A program made the position numbers and the translations under genes. The notes beneath the pieces are model-generated. The model had not been told where the DNA came from. It saw only the letters and a list, made by a program, of their open reading frames with translations, and did not search any database. 22,524 nt of DNA from JAHHUA01 sp036635475 (lineage in GTDB: Bacteria; Bacillota; Clostridia; Oscillospirales; Ruminococcaceae), in NCBI GenBank assembly GCA_036635475.1, contig JAVWQH010000029.1, forward strand, positions 1 to 22,524, in the 5' to 3' direction. Of this stretch, positions 7,239 through 15,176 are shown one piece after another. Within the stretch, counting starts at the first letter, position 1, and every line of letters starts with the position of its first letter.

Positions 7239-7898
7239 TTACAATCCTTTTTGTACAGCCTTAACGCTTTCCCAATCGGCAACAAAACGTTCAATTCCCT
7301 TAGTTGTCATAGGGTGGTCAATGCAGGATTTGAGGACATTATAAGGAACAGTTGCAATATCGCAGCCAACCATAGCGGCATCTATAAGATGAGTTTGATT
7401 GCGGATACTAGCAGCGATAATCTCGGTTTTGATGTCATAGTTTTGGAAAATTGTTGAAATTTGTTGGATAATTTCCCCGCCATTATGTCCGATATCGTCA
7501 AGACGTCCCATAAATGGGCTGACATAAGTTGCACCTGATTTAGCGGCTAAAAGAGCTTGCATAGGGGAAAAAATCAAGGTTACATTAGTTTTAATTCCAA
7601 GTTTGCTGACAATGGAAACCGCCTTCAAACCCTCGGCACACATAGGAATTTTGACAACGATATTCTTATGAATTTTTGAAAGAGCCTTAGCCTCTTCCAC
7701 CATTTTGTCACATTCAAGGGAGATAACTTCGCCTGAAATAGGTCCATCAACAATTTGAGCGATTTCAGTTATAACTTCCTTAAAATCTCTGCCCTCTTTT
7801 GCAATAAGAGAAGGGTTCGTTGTAACTCCGCAGATAATTCCCAAAGCGGAAATTTCCTTAATATGTTCAACATTAGCAGTGTCGATGAATAGTTTCAT
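7239..7898 (-). CDS. tal: Transaldolase, small FSA/TalC-like type
   Basis: A 219-residue class I aldolase barrel of the subfamily that includes fructose-6-phosphate aldolase. Motifs in order: MKLFIDTANV, CGVTTNPSLI (Asp6 and the TTNPS loop), VVKIPM with Schiff-base Lys83, then TYVSPFMGRLDDIGHNG. The residue after SP is Phe129. In this family Tyr at that position goes with fructose-6-phosphate aldolase activity and Phe with transaldolase activity, so I call transaldolase: it moves a dihydroxyacetone unit between sugar phosphates in the non-oxidative pentose phosphate pathway. AGGAGG lies just upstream of the ATG. The gene follows mscS by 14 bases and shares its promoter. Confidence 0.92.
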   Translation of the reverse strand: MKLFIDTANVEHIKEISALGIICGVTTNPSLIAKEGRDFKEVITEIAQIVDGPISGEVISLECDKMVEEAKALSKIHKNIVVKIPMCAEGLKAVSIVSKLGIKTNVTLIFSPMQALLAAKSGATYVSPFMGRLDDIGHNGGEIIQQISTIFQNYDIKTEIIAASIRNQTHLIDAAMVGCDIATVPYNVLKSCIDHPMTTKGIERFVADWESVKAVQKGL

Positions 7899-7912
7899 AT
7901 TGAAAAGTCCTC

Positions 7913-8761
7913 CTAAATATCGTTTTTATTGGAATTTGTGTTCAAATGAACATCAAGTTGATTGTAAGGAATTGTAATACCTTCTTGGTCAAATCTTGTT
8001 TTAACTTCTTCATACATATAGAAATTTAAGTCCCAATAATTTTCAGCTTTAACCCAGATACGTGATTGAATTTCGATAGAGTTGGATTGATGAGCGGTAA
8101 CTCTTGCGAAAGGTGCAGAGGGTTCGCTGAGGACTAAACCGCTTTTTTCAGCTACATCAAGAATAATTTTTTCAGCTTTCTTGAAGTCACTATTATATCC
8201 GATAAAAAATTTAATATCCAATCTTCTCAATGGTTCAGCGGAGAAATTAGTAACTTGAGCCTTAGCAACATCACCATTAGGCAGATAAATAAGTTTGTTA
8301 TCAACAGTTTTCAAAACAGTATGTACAATCCCGATTTCACGAACAGTTCCCTCGTGACCGCAAGCTTCAACATAATCCCCAACTTCAAAAGGCTTTGTGA
8401 ACAGAACCATCATTCCCCCTGCAAGGTTAGAAAGGCTGTCTTTTACAGCAAGAGAAATTGCAAGTCCAACAGCACCCAAAGCAGTGATAAGGGAAGTGGA
8501 CTCCACAAGTCCCGACATACCCAAACAGCTTACAGCAAGCAAAACGATTGAAGTTATTTTGATTACTGCAATAATGAATGCGTGGAAAGATAAGTCAACT
8601 TTAAGTTTAACAAGCCAGCTTTTAAGAGGATTCATAAGAGCTTTAATTACAAAATACCCAACTAAAAATACAACTAGTGCAACTAAAATATTAATTAGTT
8701 TTGTCTGGAAAAAAGATATAATGGGAGCTAGAGAAAACATAGAAAAAGGTAATTGGTTCAT
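7913..8761 (-). CDS. mscS: Small-conductance mechanosensitive channel, MscS family
   Basis: A 282-residue protein, close to the length of E. coli MscS (286). Three membrane helices: about residues 20-44, 62-85 and 90-118. The pore helix reads ALGAVGLAISLAVKDSLSNL with the Gly/Ala packing typical of TM3, and it runs into AGGMMVLFTKPFEVGDYV, the start of the beta domain. GTVREIGIVHTVLKTVDNK and YLPNGDV are family hallmarks. The channel opens under membrane tension during osmotic downshock. AAGGAG precedes the ATG, and a promoter lies 40 bases upstream. It is the first gene of a two-gene operon with tal; a functional link between the two is not obvious. Confidence 0.94.
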   Translation of the reverse strand: MNQLPFSMFSLAPIISFFQTKLINILVALVVFLVGYFVIKALMNPLKSWLVKLKVDLSFHAFIIAVIKITSIVLLAVSCLGMSGLVESTSLITALGAVGLAISLAVKDSLSNLAGGMMVLFTKPFEVGDYVEACGHEGTVREIGIVHTVLKTVDNKLIYLPNGDVAKAQVTNFSAEPLRRLDIKFFIGYNSDFKKAEKIILDVAEKSGLVLSEPSAPFARVTAHQSNSIEIQSRIWVKAENYWDLNFYMYEEVKTRFDQEGITIPYNQLDVHLNTNSNKNDI

Positions 8762-8803
8762 AGAATTAATCTCCTTACTGCATATTATTTTATTTTTATT
8801 AAT

Positions 8804-8832
8804 ATTATAAGCTTTTTCGCCATAATAGGCAA
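8804..8832 (-). promoter_or_regulatory. SigA-type promoter of mscS-tal
   Basis: On the - strand, TTGCCT (8832-8827), a 17-base spacer and a perfect TATAAT (8809-8804). It lies about 40 bases upstream of the mscS start codon. Confidence 0.78.
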
Positions 8833-8875
8833 GACAAATTGTTAAATAAAGACAATTCCCCTCAAATATAAAGGT

Positions 8876-9880
8876 TTAATTGAAAATCACAGAGTTTACA
8901 GTGCTGACTTCAAGGCTTTCCATAAATTCACGCAAATTTTTGATAATTCCCTCATTGCAAGTGTAATCAATGGTTGCGCCAATGTCAGATGAATAAATGC
9001 CTAAACCGCTTCCGCCCTCATCAATTTCGCCATAATCCCCATACCCCATAAGCTGATAGCTAACTCCCGTATCGAATTTGATAGTGAGTGTATAACAGCC
9101 CATCACCGTACTGGGATTGGATTGATGGTTTGAAACACGTTCAGTTTTTTTGACAGTTATGGAATTTTTTAGAAATTGTGAAATTTCTTCTATAGCAACT
9201 TTATCGTTAGTTGTTATGCCAACGTCCTTTTTGCCATCAAATGACATTCCGCTATATTTAATTTCAACAATTTTATCCGTTGTCATATGTGATAGCCAGT
9301 GGATATTTTTATGGTTTTTCCCAATTTCATACATATTGTCCCAGCATTTTAAAAGCTCCCTTGGGGCATTATTTTCAAGGTAAATATATTCTCTTTTTCC
9401 GCTGTCTGTGAAAATTATAAAAGCCTTATCGGTTATATTTTCGCTTGATACGTAGTTTTCCAAAAGTTCGGCAAGGTTTGTTTTTTCATTCTCAATTGGT
9501 TGCAACGAACCTTTGACAGTTGCATATTCTTTCGTATTAAGCGCATATATATTCGTTATCGTTTCGCCTTTATATGTGACAGCAACAGCATTATCTTCAA
9601 TTTTGCTCTCTGCACTTTTTTCAGATGATGAGGAATTATCCACATTTCCACTGTTGACTTGTGAAGAACTTTCTAAGGAATTATCCGCCTCTTTGCTTGA
9701 GGCTTGTGACGAACTTTCGGCAGAACTAATATCCGATATAATATTTTTCGTAGCCACCGTTGATATGCTTGTTTTATTTTGTTTAATACTAAAAGATGAA
9801 ACCAGAATAGTCATAGCCACCACAGAAAACAGTACTATTATTATCATAAATAAAATGACAGATGATGCTTTAATGCCCAT
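8876..9880 (-). CDS. Membrane-anchored extracytoplasmic protein with Ser-rich linker, unknown function
   Basis: A 334-residue protein with an N-terminal hydrophobic helix (residues 8-29, VILFMIIIVLFSVVAMTILV) that acts as a signal anchor; there is no lipobox Cys. Residues 47-95 are a low-complexity Ser/Glu/Asn linker (SSQASSKEADNSLESSSQ), a common wall-spanning spacer. The remaining 235 residues form a soluble outer domain containing VTYKGETITNIYAL, KREYIYLENN and SYQLMGYGDYGEIDEGGSG. I do not recognise the family. AGAGGAA lies upstream of the ATG. It has its own promoter and is divergent from pcrA, so it is probably a single-gene unit with an envelope role. Confidence 0.8.
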   Translation of the reverse strand: MGIKASSVILFMIIIVLFSVVAMTILVSSFSIKQNKTSISTVATKNIISDISSAESSSQASSKEADNSLESSSQVNSGNVDNSSSSEKSAESKIEDNAVAVTYKGETITNIYALNTKEYATVKGSLQPIENEKTNLAELLENYVSSENITDKAFIIFTDSGKREYIYLENNAPRELLKCWDNMYEIGKNHKNIHWLSHMTTDKIVEIKYSGMSFDGKKDVGITTNDKVAIEEISQFLKNSITVKKTERVSNHQSNPSTVMGCYTLTIKFDTGVSYQLMGYGDYGEIDEGGSGLGIYSSDIGATIDYTCNEGIIKNLREFMESLEVSTVNSVIFN

Positions 9881-9899
9881 TTTTATTGTATTCCTCTTT

Positions 9900-9925
9900 C
9901 CTATATTACCTATAAATTTACCTAT
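9900..9925. repeat. Three CCTAT (ATAGG) direct repeats in the leader
   Basis: CCTAT occurs at 9900-9904, 9909-9913 and 9921-9925, between the -10 box and the start codon of the leftward gene. Two copies are extended (ATAGGTAA on the - strand). This could be a regulator binding site, or chance in AT-rich DNA. Confidence 0.3.
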
Positions 9926-9927
9926 TA

Positions 9928-9956
9928 ATTATCTCACAACTAAAATTTATTGTCAA
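9928..9956 (-). promoter_or_regulatory. SigA-type promoter of the Ser-rich membrane protein gene
   Basis: On the - strand, a perfect TTGACA-type -35 (9956-9951), a 17-base spacer and GATAAT (9933-9928). The start codon is about 48 bases downstream. No comparably good promoter was found for the divergent pcrA gene. Confidence 0.75.
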
Positions 9957-10058
9957 CTAATAAGTAATTATCGCAAAAGACTGTTATTATTTTGCATTGT
10001 ATGTTAAAATAGGTTTATGTATGTACGATAATATTTTGTTGAAAAGTTGAGGTAGAAT

Positions 10059-12419
10059 ATGTCTTTTGATAATATATCAGAAAAGTATCTCGAATTACGT
10101 CGAGATATAATAAAAAAGCGTTTTGGACGTATGAACGATATGCAGCTTGAGGCTGTTGTTAAAGCAGACGGACCTGTTCTTATATTGGCGGGTGCAGGAA
10201 GCGGAAAAACAACCGTTTTAGTAAACAGAGTAGCTAACCTTGTGGAATTTGGCGACGCATATGAAAGCCAAAGTGTACCGTCATTTATAAAAGAAGATGA
10301 CGTTTTATATATGCAGTCTTACCTTGAAAAAGGCGGAGATGATGCAAGAATAAAGGAACTTATCTCAGCAAACGCAGTTAAACCTTGGAATATCCTAGCC
10401 ATAACATTCACCAATAAAGCGGCAGCGGAACTTCGAGATAGACTTTCTTCAATGTTGGGGGAAACCGCCTCGGACATCAATGCAGCAACATTCCATTCCG
10501 CTTGTTTGAGAATACTTCGAGTTGATGGAGCATCTTTGGGTTATTCAAGCAGTTTCACAATCTATGACACAGATGACTCTGTTCGAGTTATAAAAGAAGT
10601 TTTGAAGTCATTCAACCTTGACGACAAAATGTATCCACCTAAGCAAGTTTTGGGGCAGATGGGAAGATTTAAGGACGAATTGCTAACCCCTGATGAGGCT
10701 ATTGAACAAAACGCAAGCGACTTTAAACTTGCACAAATAGCAAAAATATATAAAGAATATCAATCAATGCTTAAAAAGGCCAATGCACTGGATTTTGATG
10801 ATATAATAACGCAAACAGTCAGACTTTTAAGCGAAAATTCCGAGATTTTGGAAAAATACCGCAATCGTTATCGCTACATAATGGTTGACGAGTATCAAGA
10901 TACAAACCACGCACAGTATATGTTGGTAAGCTTGCTTGCAGGCAAACATCAAAACCTTTGTGTAGTTGGTGATGATGACCAGAGTATTTATAAATTCAGA
11001 GGGGCAACAATTGAGAATATTATGAGTTTTGAAAAAGAATTTCCAACTTCAAAAGTTATAAGACTTGAACAAAACTACCGTTGTACACAAAATATTCTTG
11101 ATGCTGCTAATAATGTAATCAAAAACAATTCAAGCCGTAAGGGCAAAACCCTTTGGACAGATAATGGAACAGGCACTCTTGTTAATGTACTTCGAGCAAG
11201 AGATGAATTTGCCGAGGCTAATTATATTGCCGACAAAATATCCGATAATGTTCGTGATGGCGACAAATTTGCCGACCACGCAATTTTATATCGTATGAAT
11301 GCACAATCCAACTCAATCGAGAAAATATTGCTTAGAAGTGGTATACCTTATCGAATTTTTGGCGGAGTAAAATTCTACGAACGCAAGGAAATTAAAGATG
11401 TAATTGCGTATTTGAGTATAATAAACAACCCAGCCGATTCACTTCGTTTAAAGCGAATTATCAATGAGCCAAAGCGAGGAATTGGAGTTGCAACTTTAAC
11501 AATTTGCGAAGATATTGCTCAATCTCTTGGAATATCGCTTTTTGAGGTACTTGATACTTCCGATGAATATGCACCATTAGCAAGAAAATTGAAGCCATTA
11601 AAAGAATTTGCAGATATGCTAAAAGAAATTATGGCTGAAACAGACAGTATGACACTTTCGGATTTTCTTGACTTTGTGCTTGAAAAAACAGGCTATCTTC
11701 TTTCCCTTAAAGGTGAGGGAATGGAGGGCTTAACTCGAATTGAGAACGTACAAGAACTAAAATCCAATATGGTTGCATACGAAAAAGAAACAGAAAATCC
11801 AACATTATCGGGATTTTTGGAGGACATTGCACTTTACACAGACCTTGATAGATATGACACCGATAATGATGCAGTAATAATGATGACACTTCACTCTGCA
11901 AAAGGACTTGAATTCCCTAATGTATTTATAACAGGACTTGAAGATAATATTTTCCCAAGTATGTTAGCAATGCACAACCCAGGGGAAATTGAAGAGGAAC
12001 GCCGACTTGCATATGTGGGCATTACTCGAGCTAAAAAGAGATTGTATTTGACCTGTTCTGCTCAACGTATGCTTTTTGGAAAGACTAATTATAATCGTAT
12101 CAGTACCTTTATAAAGGAAATACCAAAAGACCTTTGTGACTTAACTGACCAAACAATCCGAGTTGTAAATGATAACGTGCCGAGCATTGTGATTAATCCA
12201 TTCCCAGATACAAGAAAAACCATTGGTGTTGGTGCAACTGCCCAAACTTCAGCGGATATATTTGTTGTTGGGGAAAGAGTTTACCACAAGATTTTCGGTG
12301 AGGGAGTTATTAATTCAGTAACACCAATGGGCAATGACAATTTGCTTGAAATAAACTTTGACAGAAAAGGACCTAAAAAGATAATGTCCAATTTTGCAAA
12401 GCTGACTAGAGTTGAATAG
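10059..12419 (+). CDS. pcrA: ATP-dependent DNA helicase PcrA/UvrD
   Basis: A 786-residue SF1A 3'-5' helicase. Q motif MNDMQLEAV (26-34), Walker A AGAGSGKT (44-51), motif Ia LAITFTNKAAAEL (113-125), motif II DEYQDT starting at Asp277, motif III GDDDQSIYKFRGA, motif IV region EQNYRCTQNIL, motif V TLHSAKGLEFPNVFITGLED, motif VI RRLAYVGITRAKKRLYL. The C-terminal GERVYHKIFGEGVINSV segment is the Tudor-like domain that binds RNA polymerase in PcrA. Roles in this family: nucleotide excision repair, R-loop removal and replication-transcription conflict. It is somewhat longer than typical PcrA because of an insertion of about 45 residues after Walker A (residues 62-107). The ATG at 10059 follows GTTGAGGTAG. 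Confidence 0.96.
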   Translation: MSFDNISEKYLELRRDIIKKRFGRMNDMQLEAVVKADGPVLILAGAGSGKTTVLVNRVANLVEFGDAYESQSVPSFIKEDDVLYMQSYLEKGGDDARIKELISANAVKPWNILAITFTNKAAAELRDRLSSMLGETASDINAATFHSACLRILRVDGASLGYSSSFTIYDTDDSVRVIKEVLKSFNLDDKMYPPKQVLGQMGRFKDELLTPDEAIEQNASDFKLAQIAKIYKEYQSMLKKANALDFDDIITQTVRLLSENSEILEKYRNRYRYIMVDEYQDTNHAQYMLVSLLAGKHQNLCVVGDDDQSIYKFRGATIENIMSFEKEFPTSKVIRLEQNYRCTQNILDAANNVIKNNSSRKGKTLWTDNGTGTLVNVLRARDEFAEANYIADKISDNVRDGDKFADHAILYRMNAQSNSIEKILLRSGIPYRIFGGVKFYERKEIKDVIAYLSIINNPADSLRLKRIINEPKRGIGVATLTICEDIAQSLGISLFEVLDTSDEYAPLARKLKPLKEFADMLKEIMAETDSMTLSDFLDFVLEKTGYLLSLKGEGMEGLTRIENVQELKSNMVAYEKETENPTLSGFLEDIALYTDLDRYDTDNDAVIMMTLHSAKGLEFPNVFITGLEDNIFPSMLAMHNPGEIEEERRLAYVGITRAKKRLYLTCSAQRMLFGKTNYNRISTFIKEIPKDLCDLTDQTIRVVNDNVPSIVINPFPDTRKTIGVGATAQTSADIFVVGERVYHKIFGEGVINSVTPMGNDNLLEINFDRKGPKKIMSNFAKLTRVE

Positions 12420-12579
12420 AATTTATTTTCAAAAACTTTTTAAATAATTCTGTTTAAATTGAAACTTTCATATAATAAAAGGATAATTTTTGGATTTATT
12501 AACTTTTATATGTCAATCAGCATATTATTGTTTATACGCAGTAATTATCTCACCAAAAATTTTCTTTACGCTCTTATTC

Positions 12580-12605
12580 ACATAATTTCAAAATCTTCAT
12601 ACAAT
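12580..12605 (+). promoter_or_regulatory. Possible mother-cell (SigK/SigE-like) sporulation promoter
   Basis: CATACAAT at 12598-12605 matches the SigE -10 consensus and most of the SigK -10 element. An AC at 12580-12581 lies 16 bases before it, as in SigK promoters. The ATG of the cysteine-rich gene is about 50 bases downstream. The motif is short and the DNA is AT-rich, so this is tentative. Confidence 0.35.
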
Positions 12606-12656
12606 GTATTGATTACTTATTTTAGTATTGCAAATTTTACAGGTAGGAGGATTTAT

Positions 12657-13448
12657 ATGTCAGTTTCAAAAGAAAACCCCGTATGCGCAACCGGTTCGAG
12701 TTGTTTTAAAGAAGCTGTTTGCGTTGACACAAGACGCATTTATGATTCAGCAAGCGACAAGGACTGTCTGGACGATCTCCAAGTCTACTTCACAGACCTA
12801 GACCAAAAAATAATTGACACCGCAACAAGCGTAAGAATAAAAGAATGCGAAATATTGCATGTATTTTTGGACGTTGAATCAATAGCTTTCAACAAAGGCT
12901 TTTACTCAGTTGATATAACATTTTTCTTTGAGGTAAAGCTAAGTGTCTACACCGCTCCGCTAATCCCGCCAATTACAGTAAGAGGACTTTCAATATTCTC
13001 GAAAAAGGTTATCCTCTATGGTAGTGAGGGAAATGTGCGTACATTCAGTTCCGATCAAGTTTGTGTACATCAAAAGCCAAACAACAATATGCCCCTTGCA
13101 ACAGTTCAATGTGTTGACCCTGTGTGTCTTGCAGTTAAATTAGTTGAAAAATGCGATTGCAGTTGTGACCCCTGTTGCGAAATACCTCAATGTGTGTGCG
13201 GTTGTTTCGAGGGCGATTTTGGACATTGTTGTGAAACAAAAAAACATATTTGCGTTACTCTTGGTCTATTCACCATTGTGCAGTTGGAAAGACATGTTCA
13301 AATTATGGTTCCCGCTTATGACTTCTGCGTTCCCGATAAGGAAAGCGTTACATCATCAAGTGATGACCCATGTGAGCTATTCAAGAAAATCAAGTTCCCA
13401 ATAGATGCGTTTTTCCCACCAAAAATGGAAGATTTAACAGATAATTAA
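12657..13448 (+). CDS. Cysteine-rich conserved protein, possibly spore-associated
   Basis: A 263-residue protein with 21 cysteines. Start is the ATG at 12657, preceded by GGTAGGAGG; an in-frame extension back to 12459 would add hydrophobic AT-rich translation with no ribosome site. The layout is an N-terminal Cys motif (CATGSSCFKEAVC), a middle region resembling an assembly domain (VYFTDLDQKIID, VDITFFFEVKLSVY, RGLSIFSKKVILYG), a dense cluster of 11 Cys between residues 166 and 199 (KCDCSCDPCCEIPQCVCGC), then a hydrophobic stretch LGLFTIVQLERHVQIMVPAYDFC. No signal peptide. I recall similar anonymous proteins in spore-forming Clostridia, and Cys-rich proteins often crosslink in spore coats. 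The spore role is inference, supported weakly by the upstream promoter-like motif. Confidence 0.8.
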   Translation: MSVSKENPVCATGSSCFKEAVCVDTRRIYDSASDKDCLDDLQVYFTDLDQKIIDTATSVRIKECEILHVFLDVESIAFNKGFYSVDITFFFEVKLSVYTAPLIPPITVRGLSIFSKKVILYGSEGNVRTFSSDQVCVHQKPNNNMPLATVQCVDPVCLAVKLVEKCDCSCDPCCEIPQCVCGCFEGDFGHCCETKKHICVTLGLFTIVQLERHVQIMVPAYDFCVPDKESVTSSSDDPCELFKKIKFPIDAFFPPKMEDLTDN

Positions 13449-13460
13449 TGGACTTCAAGC

Positions 13461-13492
13461 TTTTTGGGGTGTTGGAAGCAATACCCCAAAAA
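13461..13492. terminator. Hairpin after the cysteine-rich gene, atypical terminator
   Basis: TTTTTGGGGT at 13461-13470 and ACCCCAAAAA at 13483-13492 form a perfect 10-base-pair stem 12 bases after the stop codon. The T run is on the 5' arm and the U-rich stretch after the stem is interrupted (AAATTTGTTATTATT), so it is not a textbook intrinsic terminator. It may still end transcription or protect the 3' end. Confidence 0.5.
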
Positions 13493-13572
13493 ATTTGTTA
13501 TTATTATAGTATATATTTTTATTAAAAAACAATAACCATAAATTTTTTTTGATAATTAGGAGGACAAGCCCT

Positions 13573-14334
13573 ATGCCAAAAGTACAATTAATAAGCTACA
13601 CCCCAGAACCAGTTAAAACCGTTGCCGCCGCCGCAAAACTATGTTATAGTTCCTCATCTATTGACACATTAATGGAAAACCTAACTGATGAAAAAGCGGA
13701 AAGTTTTGTTGAAATGCTCAGTGAAATGGGACACGAAAGTCCTATTGAACACGCAAGTTTTACCTTTGCAATAGAGGGCGTTTCACGTTCACTTTTGGCA
13801 CAAATAACCCGTCATAGAATTGCCTCATACAGTGTTCAAAGTCAAAGATATGTGAAAGAGAAATCTTTTGAATATGTAATTCCTCACGAAATTGAAGCTA
13901 TACCTGAGGCTAAAAAGTCCTTTGTTGAAACAATGGAAATGCTGCAAAATTCCTATGAAAGCTTGACAGCAATCCTATCAAAAAAGCACTACGAAACTTT
14001 TTTGGAAAGTGGAATGGACGAGAAAACTGCTAAACGTTCAGCAGAAAAAAAGGCAATTGAAGATGCAAGATTTGTTTTGCCAAATGCTTGTACAACTAAA
14101 ATGATTGTTACAATGAATGCAAGAAGTCTAATCAACTTTTTCAATCAACGTTGCTGCAATCGTGCCCAGTGGGAAATACAAGAACTTGCTGATATGATGC
14201 TTGCAGAAGTTAAAAAAGTTGCGTTGCCGCTTTTTAAATTTGCAGGTCCGTCTTGCGTTAAAGGTGCTTGTCCCGAGGGAAAAATGTCCTGTGGAAAAGC
14301 TTTGGAAATGAGAGAAAAATACCTTAATATATAG
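13573..14334 (+). CDS. thyX: Flavin-dependent thymidylate synthase
   Basis: A 253-residue protein carrying the ThyX signature RHRX7S at residues 80-90 (RHRIASYSVQS), followed by QRYVKE. Upstream, GHESPIEHASFTF is the family's substrate/FAD segment, and the C-terminal part carries VLPNACTTKMIVTMNARSLINF and NQRCCNRAQWEI. The enzyme makes dTMP from dUMP with methylene-THF, FAD and NADPH and releases THF, not DHF. The ATG at 13573 has AGGAGG upstream and replaces an in-frame TTG at 13549. It is followed by tmk, which phosphorylates the product, and by a folate enzyme. Confidence 0.95.
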   Translation: MPKVQLISYTPEPVKTVAAAAKLCYSSSSIDTLMENLTDEKAESFVEMLSEMGHESPIEHASFTFAIEGVSRSLLAQITRHRIASYSVQSQRYVKEKSFEYVIPHEIEAIPEAKKSFVETMEMLQNSYESLTAILSKKHYETFLESGMDEKTAKRSAEKKAIEDARFVLPNACTTKMIVTMNARSLINFFNQRCCNRAQWEIQELADMMLAEVKKVALPLFKFAGPSCVKGACPEGKMSCGKALEMREKYLNI

Positions 14335-14413
14335 TTGATTTAAAGTTGCACCCCCAAAAAAATTTCATTATAAATTGAGCAAAACTGCTCCTTTAGAAAG
14401 GAAGCTTTTTTAT

Positions 14414-15094
14414 ATGGATATAAAAACAAGCGGGAAATTAATTGTTATTGAGGGAATTGATGGCAGTGGAAAAGCAACTCAATCAGCAATGTTGGCAAAA
14501 TGGCTCAATGAAAACTCCCATAAAACAACAAAAATATCTTTCCCCGATTATGCTAATCCCTCTTCAACATTAGTTAAAATGTATCTTAACGGCGAAATCG
14601 GACAAGCCAGTGATATAAGTCCTTATGCCGCCTCAACATTTTATGCAGTTGATAGGTATATAAGCTACAAAAACAATTGGGAAATGCCATATTTGAACGG
14701 GGAAATAATCGTTTCCGATAGATATACAACGTCAAATATTGTACATCAAATGGTGTTGCTGCCCCAGAGCGAATGGGAAGAATATATAAATTGGCTTGAG
14801 GATTATGAGTACATAAAAATGGGATTGCCAAAACCCGATTTGGTGATATATTTAGATATGCACCCCAAAATTTCGCAAAAACTGATGGAAAAGCGATATA
14901 ACGGAGATAATAGTAAAAAAGATATATTGGAATCTAACTATAGCTATATGGAATCTTGCAGAAATTCTGCACTTTTTGCCGCAGAAAATCTTAATTGGCA
15001 AATAATACCTTGTTTTAAAGAAGAAAATCCCCTATCTTTAGATGAAATTCAATCTAAAATTCAAAGTACATTAATAAAAAATCTCAAAATATAG
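14414..15094 (+). CDS. tmk: Thymidylate kinase
   Basis: A 226-residue P-loop kinase. VIEGIDGSGKATQ (residues 11-23) is the dTMP kinase P-loop, with Ala where many homologues have Thr after the Lys. FPDY, then IVSDRYTTSNIVHQ (the DR-Y substrate motif) and VIYLDMHP follow. The lid reads EKRYNGDNSKKDILE. It phosphorylates dTMP to dTDP, one step after ThyX, whose gene is 79 bases upstream. The ATG at 14414 has GAAAGGAAG upstream. A TTG at 14375 would add 13 residues and is less likely. The product is slightly longer than the usual 200-215 residues because of insertions around residues 90-145. Confidence 0.9.
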   Translation: MDIKTSGKLIVIEGIDGSGKATQSAMLAKWLNENSHKTTKISFPDYANPSSTLVKMYLNGEIGQASDISPYAASTFYAVDRYISYKNNWEMPYLNGEIIVSDRYTTSNIVHQMVLLPQSEWEEYINWLEDYEYIKMGLPKPDLVIYLDMHPKISQKLMEKRYNGDNSKKDILESNYSYMESCRNSALFAAENLNWQIIPCFKEENPLSLDEIQSKIQSTLIKNLKI

Positions 15095-15176
15095 TTTATT
15101 ATAGTAATAGCAAGAAAATTTTAATGTATTTTTAAGAGATGATAAAAGAAAAAACAAAGGAAAATTTAATAATTAA

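Noticed and set aside
8397..8810. 137-residue + strand frame opposite mscS
   Set aside because: The - strand clearly encodes MscS with all family motifs, and the frame runs over its promoter.
9513..10007. 164-residue + strand frame opposite the Ser-rich membrane protein
   Set aside because: It mirrors the hydrophobic anchor and Ser-rich linker on the other strand, and covers the promoter of the leftward gene.
12420..12456. Possible terminator after pcrA (AGAATTTATT / AATAATTCT)
   Set aside because: The pairing is all A/T with mismatches and there is no U tract.
12459..12656. N-terminal extension of the cysteine-rich protein
   Set aside because: No ribosome site at 12459; the GGTAGGAGG before ATG 12657 and the promoter-like motif inside the extension favour the shorter form.
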